Shown: piece by piece, positions 9,261-20,940 of the stretch
Numbering within the stretch: position 1 is the first letter of the stretch
Layout: each line of letters begins with the position of its first letter
Assembly (NCBI GenBank): GCA_003427395.1
Contig: BFEA01000112.1
Location: forward strand, 53,572-83,447
Reading direction: 5' to 3'
Length of the DNA stretch: 29,876 nucleotides
DNA from: Chara braunii
Taxonomy: Eukaryota; Streptophyta; Charophyceae; Charales; Characeae
The notes under the pieces: generated by a model
Database searches by the model: none
What the model was told of the DNA's origin: nothing
What the model saw: the letters and a program-made list of their open reading frames with translations, nothing else
Made by a program: the position numbers and the translations under genes

Positions 9261-9980
9261 TTGGGACCTCCTCAAGGACAATTTGATGGACTATATAATA
9301 GTTGTCAAAAAGGAGGGTTCCTTTGGGGCCATGATTGGTCAAGGAATGACCACACTCCTCACAAAAAGGGAAACGAGGAGGACATAAGGAACTATAGACC
9401 TATCACCTTTCTCCTGGTCCCCTACAAACTGGTGGCCAAAGCACTCACCATCCGTCTTTTGCCACACATGAACATGCTGATTCACCCCGACCAAACAGGA
9501 TTTATGCCTAACTTCAATATTCAGGACAACATCCTTTTGGTCAACGAGACCATCAAGTACGCACGCCAGCGCAGGGCCCAAGCGGCTATTCTATTTATAG
9601 ACTTCGAGAAAGTGTATGACCACATTGATTAGGACTTTCTGGATATGTGCCTGGTGAGAATGAGATGTGGTCTCGATTTCTGCCACTGGCTGCTGCTTCT
9701 TCATAGATCGGCTACCACAAACATAATGCTCAAATGACCATCTTTCATTGTTGATAACATTGCAGAGGTCGGTACGTCAAGGGGATTCCATTGCACCTCT
9801 TCTCTTCGTGATAGTTATGGAGGCCCTAGCAACATTGATTAGAGTCCACCCGAAAATTAGTAAAGTGTCAATCCCGGATATCCCGGACCACCTTATCCTA
9901 GTGACGTCGCAGACGACCTCACGGTCCTCATACGTGCAGACGCCAACATCCTTCAGGCTCTAACCCAAATCATACACTTT
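9261..9980 (+). pseudogene. RT palm domain of the LINE, with altered catalytic motif
   Basis: This is the catalytic core inside the LINE remnant. The first aspartate motif (IDFEKVYDHID) is intact, and the codon after it is TAG (9630-9632), where relatives usually have Trp. The RQGDS motif (9775-9789) lies in another frame. The second catalytic motif reads VADDL (9906-9920), in the original frame, where LINEs usually have Tyr or Phe before ADD. So the two catalytic aspartates survive, but the preceding aromatic residue has changed and two frameshifts separate the motifs. The family assignment is secure. The subfamily is not resolved. Confidence 0.88.
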
Positions 9981-11566
9981 TTCTCAATGGCAGCAGAGAG
10001 TGAACTGGGGCTCTAAGACAAAGGATTGGTGGCTCCACCCTCAAGATTTGCCCGCTCCGCATTCATGGGCGAGAAAAGCAAACGCTATCAGAATTAAGGG
10101 AGTGAGGCTAACGGCAATGGAACCTCCGCCTGACCATGGGGATATCTTGCTGAACACGGTCATTGACCGCCTGGCAAGATGGGAAGGATTGCACACATTG
10201 CTGGTGGGTCGAGCACTGGCAATGAACAATGTTACTCTCGCGGCCAAATGATACGAACTGGCAGAGTGGCCACTGAAACCAGGACAATATATTAGGCTGA
10301 GAAAGGTGCTCACAACGTATCTATGGAAAAACACCACCAAATCCGAAGGCTGCATGAGCAGGGTGAGCTGAGACACCCTCACACAATCAAGAGTCAAAAG
10401 GGAGCTGGGGATACTAGACCCTGAACGGGAGAGTGATATCATGATTTTCAAAACGCTAAAAGTTGCTAACCAGACTCCTTGTAGGAAACAACATCCCATG
10501 AACCCCCCTGACCTGTGTGCATATAGCTGGTCTGACACCCGAATTTGTGCCCCCTAATCGGGTGCACCCCTTCCAATGTGTTGACCTACAACCACTGGAC
10601 AATCTCAGGCCCCCGTCGACACAGGCATGTGACAGATGCGGTGTGGGTCACCTGGCAGGACATCCCCCATGACCCCCTCTAGCCAAACATGCTAAAACTG
10701 TAGAGGAAACGCGACCTCAAATAAAAGTGTTCACCCAATAGATGACACTTTACATGGAAACAACCGCTATTTGATAATCCTTTCATCTTGGACCAAGCGG
10801 GCAACCCGCTTCTGCTCACAACTAATTCGTCATGGCTCACTTTGGCAAAGAAAGGAATCTACACAATTGGTGATTTCTAGGATCCGGTCGAGCAGAAGTG
10901 GGCTACACCGGAGCAGTTGCAGGCCAAGCTGAAGCACGTAAGGAATAAGGTATGCCAAGTAATAGACGTCCTCCCTCTAGCCTGAAGGCAAACCCTCAAA
11001 ACCAACTCGATGATTTGACCACATGACTGGATGGTTAGGTACATTGACCTACCCACACCGACGATTGTCTACAGTGTGCACAACACCGAAGGAAGGAGCT
11101 ACACATTGGAAGCCTTCACCCTGCACATTATAGAAGTGCAGTTTTCTCAACTGGCCTGAAACAAAGGCTTGGATACCACAAAACCTTGGGCGGGGCTGAT
11201 GAATGTGACAGTGGTGGGTGACTAGGATAACGACTATCATGCATACGAACCTGCCACACTCATCGCCCGTTTTCCCTTTGACCTAAACGACTGGGAATGG
11301 ACGAGCCAACAAACCATGCACGTTTGTGATTACACTGTCAAAGAGGGGTACAGACCATTCGCCCACAACAACAAATTACACAAACGATTAAATAAAGATG
11401 GGAACGAGATTCACCAGTGAATCCACAACTTCTGAACAACCTCTCTTGGGCCAAGTATTCCAAAATAATGCTCACAAGCCACAAATCCCTATGATGGCAA
11501 ATTATACACCGCTGCCTTCCCACCCCCAATTGGCTTGTTTCAAGAACAAACCTTGAGCCGAAAGAC

Positions 11567-11770
11567 ATGTCGTCCGCCATATGCACCTACTGTGGCAGGG
11601 CAGCACAACCGACCAGGGCAACACTCGAGCACTGCCAGTTGGCGTGCCCGATGGTTATCCAAATATGGAGGTGGTGGGACACAACGTTCCATTCACTCAC
11701 GGACATCCATATCCCATGGGACCTGGGCCTCATTCTGCTGGGCGAAAACCAATACTTGCTAGCCCAGTAG
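11567..11770 (+). pseudogene. C-terminal CCHC domain of the LINE ORF2
   Basis: An uninterrupted 67-codon piece reads CTYCGRAAQPTRATLEHCQL, then AC and PMVIQIWRWW. This is the C-x2-C-x12-H-x4-C pattern followed by a Trp-rich helix, as seen after the RT in plant LINEs (zf-RVT region). The upstream sequence WQIIHRCLPTPNWLVSRTN (about 11495-11550) is the usual lead-in. The piece ends at a TAG (11768-11770) that is followed by plausible continuation (TSFATNIFSYIRLHILMQAW). Confidence 0.8.
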
Positions 11771-12060
11771 ACTTCATTCGCCACTAACATATTCTCCTAT
11801 ATAAGACTACACATCCTCATGCAAGCCTGGAGAGTTAAGTCACCGTGCTCATTTGAGAGAAAAAAAATGTCAGTTTGGTCTGCAGCAAGCACAACAGGTG
11901 ATAGAATAAGAGATTAGGTCTTGTAAATAACATGCATGAAAGACTATGAAGCAGGACTATCACGAGTCAAGCTTTGCGGGAGTCCTACTGCCAGATCTGG
12001 CAAGATCTGCACCACGCCTTCTTCAAGTTGCTCGTCTAAGATGGCCTCAACATAAGATGA

Positions 12061-13330
12061 AAAAAATGAAGGGCGGACGAACTCTCATGGCAAAAAAGAC
12101 CCGTGGATGACTTTGCAGTCTCGTACCTCCCGACCAACTTTCTCTTGATCCCTTAGAATCCCCATCACACAATGGACCCTTCGCCCCCCTGCAGTAACTC
12201 CCTCCTACCTCCCTCCTGCTACCCTGGCCACCATCTTCTTCCGATCCACTTCCACCCCCCGATCCTCTACCATCCCGCCATTTCTACTACCACTGGAAAT
12301 GATGGGGACAACTCGACGTTTTGAGGCCATTGAGGTGAATAACTGGTATGAGGATAAGAGTGTCAACTCACACGGGACTTCGGACAGACGGCACATGAGT
12401 GTACAACCACTGCAAAAGCTACATCATTGACTCATCTATGAGCTCTAAGACCTCCTGTTGTCGGTTCTGTCATGGGAACAACACCTGGACCAATCGACTG
12501 GATCCCTCTTCATTTAGGGGTTCATCTGATGTGGATGTGGAGAAGGGTAAATTTCGTAAAACAATAATTTTGTTTTTTTTTTAATGCTATAAAAGGACAT
12601 TGAACCCGATTTTCAGCAGGTGCAGCCCCCCACCAATGGAACAGAGTCATTCGCAGAAAAAAAAACAGAAATCATTCGGTTTGCAGATCTTAGGTCCCCT
12701 ATCTTGGGATTGTGGCGCCCCTACTCCGAAATTCGGCTCCAGCTCCAAGGCGTCTCGAGAGCGGAGCAACATTGGGCGAGCAGGCCGATCCTTGAGAAAT
12801 GGTTGTAACTTCTGCGGACAGAAGAACTACCGTGTTGGTATCTGGTACAGTCCCGTCTCCTCACAAGATGAAACATCAGTGTGGAAAGTCCAGGGTCAGT
12901 CGAGGGGTGGCTCTCATGAGGTGCAACGCTGATGGTGCGGGATGAAAAGCGAGATATTCATGAGATGTTGTCGTGGGATAAATTTTACAAGCCTGTATTA
13001 CAATCAACAAACAAATAGATAGTTACCCGACCTACAATAACAGTTTAACACACCATAACAAAATGGGAAGGGAGATAGAGGCCGAAAGAAAAAGAAGACT
13101 CAAGATATTAGTTGAAAATTATTCTCGAATTCAACTTGTTGAGAAAAGGAATAGAGTGACAAACAGTTGGAACATTACGACAAGTGACCCCTCCGATTTC
13201 AGTTGACCATAACGACCAGCGTTCATCAGGGGTCTTAGGTCTGGTTAGGTAAGTTGTCAACTATATATCCTAAGTTACCAATCCACATGGACTAGTTATC
13301 TAGGAGAAGAGCGGTAGAAAATCACCTATA
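12061..13330. other. between-element sequence, no gene recognised
   Basis: 12170-12290 is C-rich. 12400-12930 has short plus-strand open pieces (for example CCRFCHGNNTW near 12455 and an HEMLSWDKFYKPV-like stretch near 12958), but no family was recognised. Some of this may be the 3' part of the LINE or another decayed element. Confidence 0.4.
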
Positions 13331-13541
13331 GCTAACTAAGTATGAAGAATGGATGTAACCCACAAAAGGGACTTGATCTACCAGACCCAACCTTACAGAC
13401 GATCTCTGGACTCCAGTGTCACAAACTACACTACAAAAAACCTCTCTTTATCACGTCATTAGTTCGAAAGCCGAAAAATATTAAATCTTTGGACTCTGCC
13501 ATTACAAACCACGCAACAAAAACCATCATTTCGTCGCGTCA

Positions 13542-14500
13542 TCAGTTTAAACCCCGAGAAGTACCCAAGTTAATCTTACTTTCGTAAATCCCAAGGAAAC
13601 ATTTCAAGAGCCCGCCGAAACGGCTACATCCATTGTGCCCACATATTTTCATCATATAGGATACGAGTTTGAAACCTGACTCAAAGAAGTATAATCCAAA
13701 AAAATGGACGAGTTCAAAAAATGGGGGTTCCAAACAAACAGAAAAAAATCAAAATCAGCTGGTCAAAACCTACAGCGAGTCAAGTTCCCCTGGAGAAAAA
13801 AAGCCCTACAGTGAGCCAAGTGCCCCTGAAACCTATCTCATGCTTGACCAACCGGTCAAAACCGGTAACCATTCGCCCCATAGGCTGCATAACTTGTTGG
13901 AGAAACTAATTACATCATTATCGAAACACTCGTCAGGATATCCTTTTCGCCACAACTCCAATTTCAAAGTAAACAAAAATGTCAACTCCCTGCCGCTTAA
14001 CATAGTAAAAGTGCGAGCGCGATGCAAAAATGAACAAATAACCGCCATCTTCTGCATGCGACTAAAAAAAACCAAAAAATGTTGGATACTTTGGAAAATC
14101 ACCCTTTCCAAGTCCTCATTCCACTTCAACTGATTCTTGTGAGTTATCAGACACTTCAAACTTTTTTCTCTGTCAACGATTTTCAAAATGCAACCCAAAA
14201 AATCCTAGTTAGATCCTTCACTGGTTTTCTCTAAAATTATATTAGAATCATAACATTTATGAAAGTTATCAATCCGCTGACATCCCTGATTTCTCGACTC
14301 ACCACCACTCCTATAATGAATCGTGAAGACTGACATGTCATCCACCAGACAAAAAACATGAAACATCTTCCTCTGATCTCCCAATGGCATGAGTTCAGTT
14401 ATACTCGTTGCAGACACATAATAAGCATATCAATGTAGTACTACGTGACGTTTTTCTCATGGGGATCCCAACTTTCTGTTGCAACATATGGACGTTCGCT
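13542..14500 (-). pseudogene. degenerate Penelope-like reverse transcriptase core
   Basis: Read on the minus strand, the piece shows QQKVGIPM (about 14457-14484), corresponding to the G-x-P/A-M-G motif before RT motif B. It then shows LVDDMSVF (14327-14350), the catalytic Y/F-x-DD motif with the aromatic residue replaced by Leu. A further 121-codon piece (13833-14198) carries FLGCILKI and then LHRARTF...LELWRKGYPDECF (about 13925-14025). The HRA...GYP arrangement after the RT is characteristic of Penelope-like elements. Frameshifts and stops separate the pieces (for example the TAG between EGSN and DFLGC). I found no GIY-YIG endonuclease signature downstream. It belongs to the same minus-strand element as the pieces up to 18.95 kb. 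Confidence 0.68.
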
Positions 14501-15640
14501 ATTAAAAAGGTGTTACTTAACTCAAACTTCACAAAACTCAGAATTAGCTGAAACAAAATTATGCTTCATCCCTCTCCACCCTAACCTCGAACCAACTTTG
14601 ACTCTTTCCCCCACTTTTTGATTGTCACCGCCCAGAAACCTTGACTCATCCAGTAATCAATCACCCACTTCAGAGCACGCATGATAAAAAAAATGAGGAA
14701 GGTTATAGAACATTGCCTTCACATCAAAAGATGCGTCGATAAAAATTTCATCGTCACTCGATTTCCTGTTCAACATCCCAATACTCTTCACCAGGTTCAT
14801 CGTCCTTTTTATATTGAAGTGGAAATCCACCAGAAGTTGCCACATCAATTGATTAACAATCTTGAATATCCTTCTTTCTCCCTTAGCAGGATTCTCAAAG
14901 AAGATCGAACAAATTGGTCGTCACCTTGCGACATGATTGTGTTTGGGGATGCGATGAACCTTTACAATCCCATTCCGCCACCTTTTGAAGACGTAGAAAT
15001 TTATACTCCGTTTGACATTTATCCAGAATTTTCACATCCTCCTCCTCACACTTCCATAACGAATAATTTCTAAAAAATAATTTGTTCAAATCTTCTTGAT
15101 AGACGACCGAATAACAAGCAAAAGTGTTGCTGACTTTGTGATAAAAGATCGGTTTAATTATTTGGAAGTAATCCTTACAGAGTGCCCCAGAGTGAGTAGA
15201 CCATCGGACGAATCAACAATAAAAGAGGTTAAAAGATCTCTTGCCAGAGACGAAACAAAAGCAAAAATATGAGAGATTTCATAGGAAGGAATGTAAGAGG
15301 AGTTGAAGCAAGCGAGAAAAGCATCTTTGGACAGAGCATTCAGATGTGGAGAAGGTAAAGAACGCAGAGAACTCAAACTTAAGACGAAATGATATGTTTT
15401 TGAAAACTACATATGCGGTCAACCCGAGATGGTTGCATAATACTTTTTGAGTTGCAAAGTCATTGCGAAAAAAATAACACTCATTCTCCCGACATGAAAC
15501 ATGTTCGTCAATCCGAGCCAAAAAAAAATGCACCGTATCACAGCAGCAGAGAGCCTCCTCCGACGACTTAGCAAAGAGTCTAAAAATTGTGCAAATAATT
15601 TTCAACGGAACGATTCCGACACCATACAAACCTCAACCTT
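14501..15640 (-). pseudogene. N-terminal RT region of the same minus-strand element
   Basis: Short minus-strand open pieces follow in collinear order: 15279-15629, 15158-15376, 14895-15089 and 14657-14848. The last contains FDVKAMFYNLPHFF, which matches the RT motif A pattern F-x-x-D-x-x-x-x-F-x-x-(I/L)P with Asp replaced or shifted (VKAMFYNLP). The downstream RVKVGSR stretch leads to the VGIPM motif. The coding strand and order support one long decayed gene, but each piece alone is weak. Confidence 0.5.
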
Positions 15641-16694
15641 ATCACTAATAAATATTTACAAGCTCCAGAAATCTCAAAACATCCAATCACATATGTGATC
15701 AGTCGTCGAACCAAGACTTTGTTATAGACTCAATCATAAACCAGACGAATGACCAAATGTTGCTTAACATACAGACCATGAAGTGCAATGATAGTCCTAG
15801 TAAGTATGCATTGAAGTGTACACCGTGTTCACTTTTCGTAAGAAAACCGTATAGCCGAGAAGGCGAAAACCAATCCTAATATAGGATTCGTGAAAAACAT
15901 TAAAAAAAAAAATTGGTCGGTTTGTACGAAAGTTTTTAGAGATTCCGATAGTATATTTTTCAGGCCTCATACATAACAAAATTTTATGTGAAGTAAATTA
16001 AAAAAAAAAAAGAATGAAAAATTATTTTTTCAGAACCATTGGAAGTGGTGAGGAGAGAAACAAGTTTTTTTACAAAAAGTCACTACCTTACAAAACACCG
16101 TTTATTAAGGAACCGAAATATCTCATTTTTTGTTATCTAAAAAAAACATATTTATAGTTCTATAAGGTATGTAGCACGACGAACCTATGCGGGGGTTTCC
16201 CTAACACGCACACATAAAATATTTTTTATTTTTTTATTTTAAATCGTGGTTGGCTAAAAATTTGAAGATGTCTCCCAAACAAAAGTTGCTTGAATTATTC
16301 TTTTGCATAACATATATATTTTTATGAGAGTTTTACAGTTAACTTAAAAATAAACTTGTTTTTTATCAAACTGTTGAAAACGACTTATAGTTTTATAAAT
16401 GACTATTCACTGAAACTCTGCTTTTTAACATCTTTCGAGATCCCCTTACAGTCCTTAAAGATTATCTTGTTTGAGTTATGTTTTTTGTCAGTCTACCGAG
16501 AACGACTTATAGTCTCATAACATGATCTTTGCCGTGAATGATTTTATTGCATATTTTGATAATTACCCGACTTTTTGCCATTTTTTTTGCCTCCTTTCTC
16601 GAAAACAGTTCAAAACGCTTTCTTTCATGTGTTGAAAATAACAGTTTGACTTTATTTTTTTATTTTATAAAAAATGTTAGGTTTTGTCGTTTTA
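15641..16694. other. AT-rich stretch, no gene recognised
   Basis: This segment is strongly A+T rich with many A and T runs and only one short minus-strand open piece (15797-15979). It probably belongs to the decayed element or an insertion in it. Nothing specific can be assigned. Confidence 0.4.
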
Positions 16695-17392
16695 TTAGGT
16701 TACCATGAATTCAATGTTTCCTTCAAAATCCCAACTGTACAGATCCTTCATAGTCGACGACTCACTCAGTAATTTAACCAAAAGTTTCTTGTAAATTAGC
16801 GACCTACTGAGAAATAAACAAACGTTTTCAAACTCAATAATGACACTATCAACCTGCCAAGCACGAAATTTTTGTAACTGTCTAATACCAAACCTGCAAG
16901 GTATGGTGGAAGATTCATACTCCCTCTTCACAATATCTCAATAGTTAACCTACTTTGTGCCTCATTTTCATACAATCACATATCGGTCAATACCCCTCTC
17001 TTTAAAACAGTAAAAAATTCGAAGAGACTCCTCGAAACCACACCAATAGTACAGTGAAATTTCAATACTAATCCTAACGACTTTCCACTTCCCTTTTGCC
17101 AAGCAACCTTTCTTGCCTTTAACCTCTCCCGAAACCTTCTCCTACATCTTATATACCTACAGACCTTATCGCGAATGTTTAAAGACAACTTATTGGTCGT
17201 GATGTAAAGCTTTTCAATCCCCACCAACTCCTCTTTCTTACACAAATGAATAGGTATTGCTACGTATCCATTCATACTACTTTTTCGCAACCACCGATAC
17301 AATCTTTCATTTCGATAACCACAACGACGGACTTCACAACTTATACACATATTCGCTCTATCGAGTATGCACATCTCTAATTGTACACCCAA
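16695..17392 (-). pseudogene. mid-section of the minus-strand element
   Basis: A 138-codon minus-strand piece (16976-17392) carries CILDRANMCISCEVRRCGYRN, with a C-x2-C-x4-C spacing that could bind a metal, followed by a basic stretch (RCRRRFRERLKARKVAWQK). A 78-codon piece follows (16695-16931). The plus strand here is very poor in G. I do not recognise a named domain. Position and strand tie it to the RT pieces downstream. Confidence 0.45.
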
Positions 17393-17619
17393 TATAACGG
17401 TGTCTACACCAAGGAGAAACCAACAAGTAAATCAGATGACCTTCACCTTTATCCAAGTCATATCCTTGCGAGAGAAGAGATGGAAAACAACTTGAAAACT
17501 TCGCAGCCCACGATATCTGTCAAATCAAAGTTAAACCTATCATCACCAAACTCAAAAGAGAGTTCAAAAATCGACATCGCAATTTATCCACAACTTAACC
17601 TCGTTGATTCACACAGTGC

Positions 17620-18960
17620 CTAACAAGATTCCATAAATAAGTCGCGTCTGGGACAAACACTAAGAAGTGTTAGCATTTGCCCCGTCTCACTTACCCAAGT
17701 TTTCGCTTTGCCCATCATTGTTGTCGCTAATATCCTGGATGACAACCCCTTTTGGATTGCCTGATGGTATTTCATTATATTCTCGAGCTGTCCATAATTG
17801 AGCAACTTCCTCCTTCGATTGATCCAATTTAACATATGGTACACCATCCTCAACACAAATTGTCATCATCGCATCCTTCTTTAGATTCTTTAGATCCTTT
17901 CGACAACTTAAACCCTGCAGATACTCTTGTCTTTCCTTGGCCAATTGAACTTTGTTTTTTGAAGTGGCCGCCACTTGTCCTTTGTTCGAGCACCCCGCCT
18001 CTCCAATTGCGGTTACCTCTAGAGTTTAGACGTTGTCGCAGATCGGTTCCGGTTCCCTTCCGCTGCTTATCCTTCACCTTTGATGATTTATCCGCAGTTC
18101 TCGGCTGCACCTTTTTCAAAGTTTTTTTTTCAGCCTCTCAATTTCTCGGTCTTTTTTTCCCCTCAACCTGTCATTTTCTTGTTCCACTTCGCGAGTGCTA
18201 TTAAACTCACAAATCCTCGTCTCCTTGAGGATATCAACTTCCTCCAGATGGCGCGCCACCAGTACACTGTAGTCTTCGACATTCAAGTTATTCCTTGTGA
18301 TACTGGCCGACGATCCAGTAGGTACACACCTGGGTCGTGTACGAAGCACCAATTGCTATACTCCCATGCTTGTTTCTTGGACGTTGAGATTTAAGTCTCT
18401 AACTCTCCGACTCTCAACTTCATTGACTGCTTGTTCACTAATCTTCTTCAGCGTCAACACTTGGTCTTCCAGTGCCCCAATCGTCCTTTCATTATCGTCT
18501 TGGGCCTGCCTCTTTGCTTCGTCAAATTCGTGTTGAAGACGCATCGGCGTCTCTAGAGCGCTGATTATAGATGCGGTCGCTGGAATAGCTGGTTCTTTTG
18601 CCTTCTTCATGATCATTTCAAACTCTTCCATTAACTTTTTTCATAATTTCGCTTGCGTCGCACTTGTTGAGTTCTTTGGTTGCTTCCGTAGTACCCAACT
18701 TTGAAGTAATAAGTTACCAATTTGCTTATAATACTCTTCCCGGTCCTTCCTCTCTTGTTCCTTTCTGTCTTGTTCTTCCTTCTCTTTCTTCGTTTTCTTT
18801 TCATCTCCATCTTCTCACATTCCTCTTCGACATCGTGTCACACCTTCAATGTTACAACGATTTCCTCAAAAGTCTGAATTCGTATTGTGTTACTTGGTCC
18901 AGTCTACCAACTTGTATCAATAAATGACTCAATCTTCTATTTCTTTCCTTCCCGTGTGAA
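17620..18960 (-). pseudogene. decayed coiled-coil / gag-like N-terminal region
   Basis: Minus-strand pieces in order are: a Lys/Glu/Arg-rich stretch (KKEKEEQDRKEQERKDREEYYKQ-like, near 18740-18800), 18356-18631 (HEFDEAKRQAQDDNERTIGAL and LEDQVLTLKK, coiled-coil heptads), 18116-18352 (HLEEVDILKE and REVEQENDRLRGKKDREIER), 17850-18119 (a basic linker), and 17687-17974 (LKNLKKDAMMTICVEDGVPY then VKLDQSKEEVAQL). They overlap in different frames, so frameshifts have broken one long protein. From memory, this order of charged coiled coil, basic linker and LKKD...C..EGV.Y motif resembles repetitive CCHC/coiled-coil proteins predicted in Chara braunii. I could not check this. No CCHC knuckle was found at the N-terminal side. 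Confidence 0.6.
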
Positions 18961-18969
18961 CCCATACAA

Positions 18970-19890
18970 GTTAATTATTGATTATCTGTTTTGAATGTCC
19001 TTTGAAAAGAAAAGGTTTGACTATGTGTTTTCCTTAGAAAGTCAATCGATGTATGACAAAGTGTTTGCATGTTACTTTGATGTTTGTTTGAATTGCGTGC
19101 AAATGGTAATTGCAAATTATTATCTTCTTGAATCGTCTTTTTGCATTCAAATTCAAGAAGTAGAAACATGAATGCTTTTCCTTTCTAAAATGACATAGTG
19201 TTACTCGTTTTTCTCTTTCCCTTTACCACAAGTGTTATATAGCATTCAATCTTTTTGACTTTTTTCTGATATTTTTTTTGTTAGTTACAAAAGTTAAAGT
19301 AGTTTCGTGCTTCAAGCAACACAAACCCATATGCGTGAGTTAGGTGAGGGCCAAATGCAGTACCGACTCGAATCAAAGGCTCATGCCAATAGTGTGCACA
19401 ATACATTGACCACTATTGCACATGACATTGGTGTGAACCTTGTATTTCGGCTTGTACCATGCACTGCGCTGGACTGGAAATTGCATTTGTATCGGTACAA
19501 GATGTGACACTTGCCTGATTCGTGCATTTGGGCCAGTACAATGTGCAATATATACCTACTTTGTTTCTAGGCTGGTACTGCGCTTAACACTGTGGCAAAA
19601 TTTATTCGTGGCCCCGAATGAAAAAATCCTCGAGGGGCGGATTATTTTCTGCTGCCCCAACTGCAGCGGTTGCCAAACTTTTTGAAGGGTGGCATGAAAA
19701 AAAATTGTCCGACTACACTACTGGTCGACTCAATTTATCGGGGGCGATCCATTTCCTGTTGGCCGCCCCAAAGCTGTAGGGACGTTGCTCTATGTTGGAC
19801 TCAACTCTCCTAATCACCAAAAGCCACAAAAAACAAAGAAAAGGGAATCACTTCTACTAGGCGACATACACCCTACTCGGAGTTTATATG
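18970..19890. other. no gene recognised
   Basis: This stretch is T-rich to about 19300 and then mixed. The plus-strand pieces at 19307-19507 and 19440-19685 have no recognised motif. Confidence 0.45.
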
Positions 19891-19895
19891 CACGG

Positions 19896-19963
<68 letters not shown>

Positions 19964-20100
19964 CCATGACACACACACAAAAGTCGTTATGAATGCGTAC
20001 TACAAACACACACACACACTTATTTCAGATGCACAGATGCGTACCATACACACACATACACACACCTACATATTATTTACACGTACACACAAACACATAC
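19891..20100. repeat. CA microsatellite complex
   Basis: A pure CA run of about 62 bp (19899-19960) is followed by shorter CA runs to about 20100. Confidence 0.95.
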
Positions 20101-20339
20101 ATCTTGGGGGACATTCTATGTGGATTTTTGTGCAGATTCTTTGTCTTCAACGAAACCTAGTGGTCTCCAATGATGACTACGTAGAGCTCTTGCACCACTA
20201 ACGAACCACCACCCACGAAATTTTTCGCAATAGTGGATCCCCCTCCCGTATTACCCCCAAGAGTGAGGATAACCCCCACTACACACACTGAAATGCATAT
20301 CACCTAGCCTTCCAGTTGTCCAACAGCCAGTCACAGGCA

Positions 20340-20530
20340 AGTTTGGCACAAAGGCCAACAGAGTGCTGGTACAACATCTAAAACCCATATCAGACACCCT
20401 ACCTGACTATGCACGACAATCAGCCATGCAGTGAGTGTAGTAAGCGTGGGCACCTCTGCTATCATGAGTGTTGCGACTCAGCAGGCTATTTTCATGAAGC
20501 TTTTCGTCAATCTTCCAAAGACTCTTTATA
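20340..20530 (+). pseudogene. possible zinc-knuckle remnant of a retroelement ORF1
   Basis: One plus-strand frame reads TMHDNQPCSECSKRGHLCYH then EC (about 20407-20475), a C-x2-C-x4-H-x5-C arrangement close to the retroelement knuckle C-x2-C-x4-H-x4-C. A neighbouring frame just upstream reads RVLVQHLKPISDTLPDYAR, a plausible lead-in if one frameshift is assumed. The piece ends at a stop near 20530. It is too short to name an element. Confidence 0.4.
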
Positions 20531-20940
20531 AGTGCAACTCAATGTGCTAAAGAGTTGTAGTGAGTAAGTCCCTCTGATTGTCATCTGAAAGCCTAGACTT
20601 TGCCCTAGGTGGTCTGTTAGACCTTTCTAGGTTTTCTTCATTACTCATTGAACCTGTGCTTTCTGTTTATAGGCCTCCCTACAACTGGTTTCGTACTTTG
20701 TGGTAAGCCTTCTTCATGTTAAAATTCTGTCATTTTGTGGGTCTTCCACCAGATCTCTCAGGCTGCCGGACCTCTCAGCTAACCATGTGACGAGAAGAGA
20801 AATGCGGGGTCCATATTAGCCTGGTGTGGAAGCAAACTCAAGGGCATACTCAAACTAGTAGGGCTTTTGAGTGGAAGGAGACTCAAGGGCATACTCATAC
20901 TCACACTAGGGCTTTTCTGCTGTATACGGCCTTTATTTTG

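Larger units (their letters stand above)
8930..12060 (+). pseudogene. degenerate LINE (non-LTR retrotransposon) ORF2
   Basis: This is a broken plus-strand reverse-transcriptase gene of a plant-type LINE. In order it shows a pre-RT segment (about 9050-9250, LSPDEIWAAL...KTPGI), RT motif NYRPI (9390-9404), HPDQTGF (about 9484), the palm motif with IDFEKVYDHID (9597-9629), RQGDS (9775-9789), ADDL (9909-9920), a thumb/connection region with ARWEG...GRALAMNN (about 10175-10230), a long region to 11500, and a zf-RVT-like C terminus with CTYC...H....C (11585-11650). At least four frame changes are needed (near 9255, 9740, 9905, 10400-10680 and 11460). No endonuclease domain was found upstream, so it is probably 5'-truncated. 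Most in-frame stops are TAG or TGA at places compatible with Trp. It cannot make an active protein. Confidence 0.88.

Noticed and set aside
14681-15073. 130-codon plus-strand frame
   Set aside because: It is antisense to the RT fragments on the minus strand, which carry recognisable motifs in collinear order.
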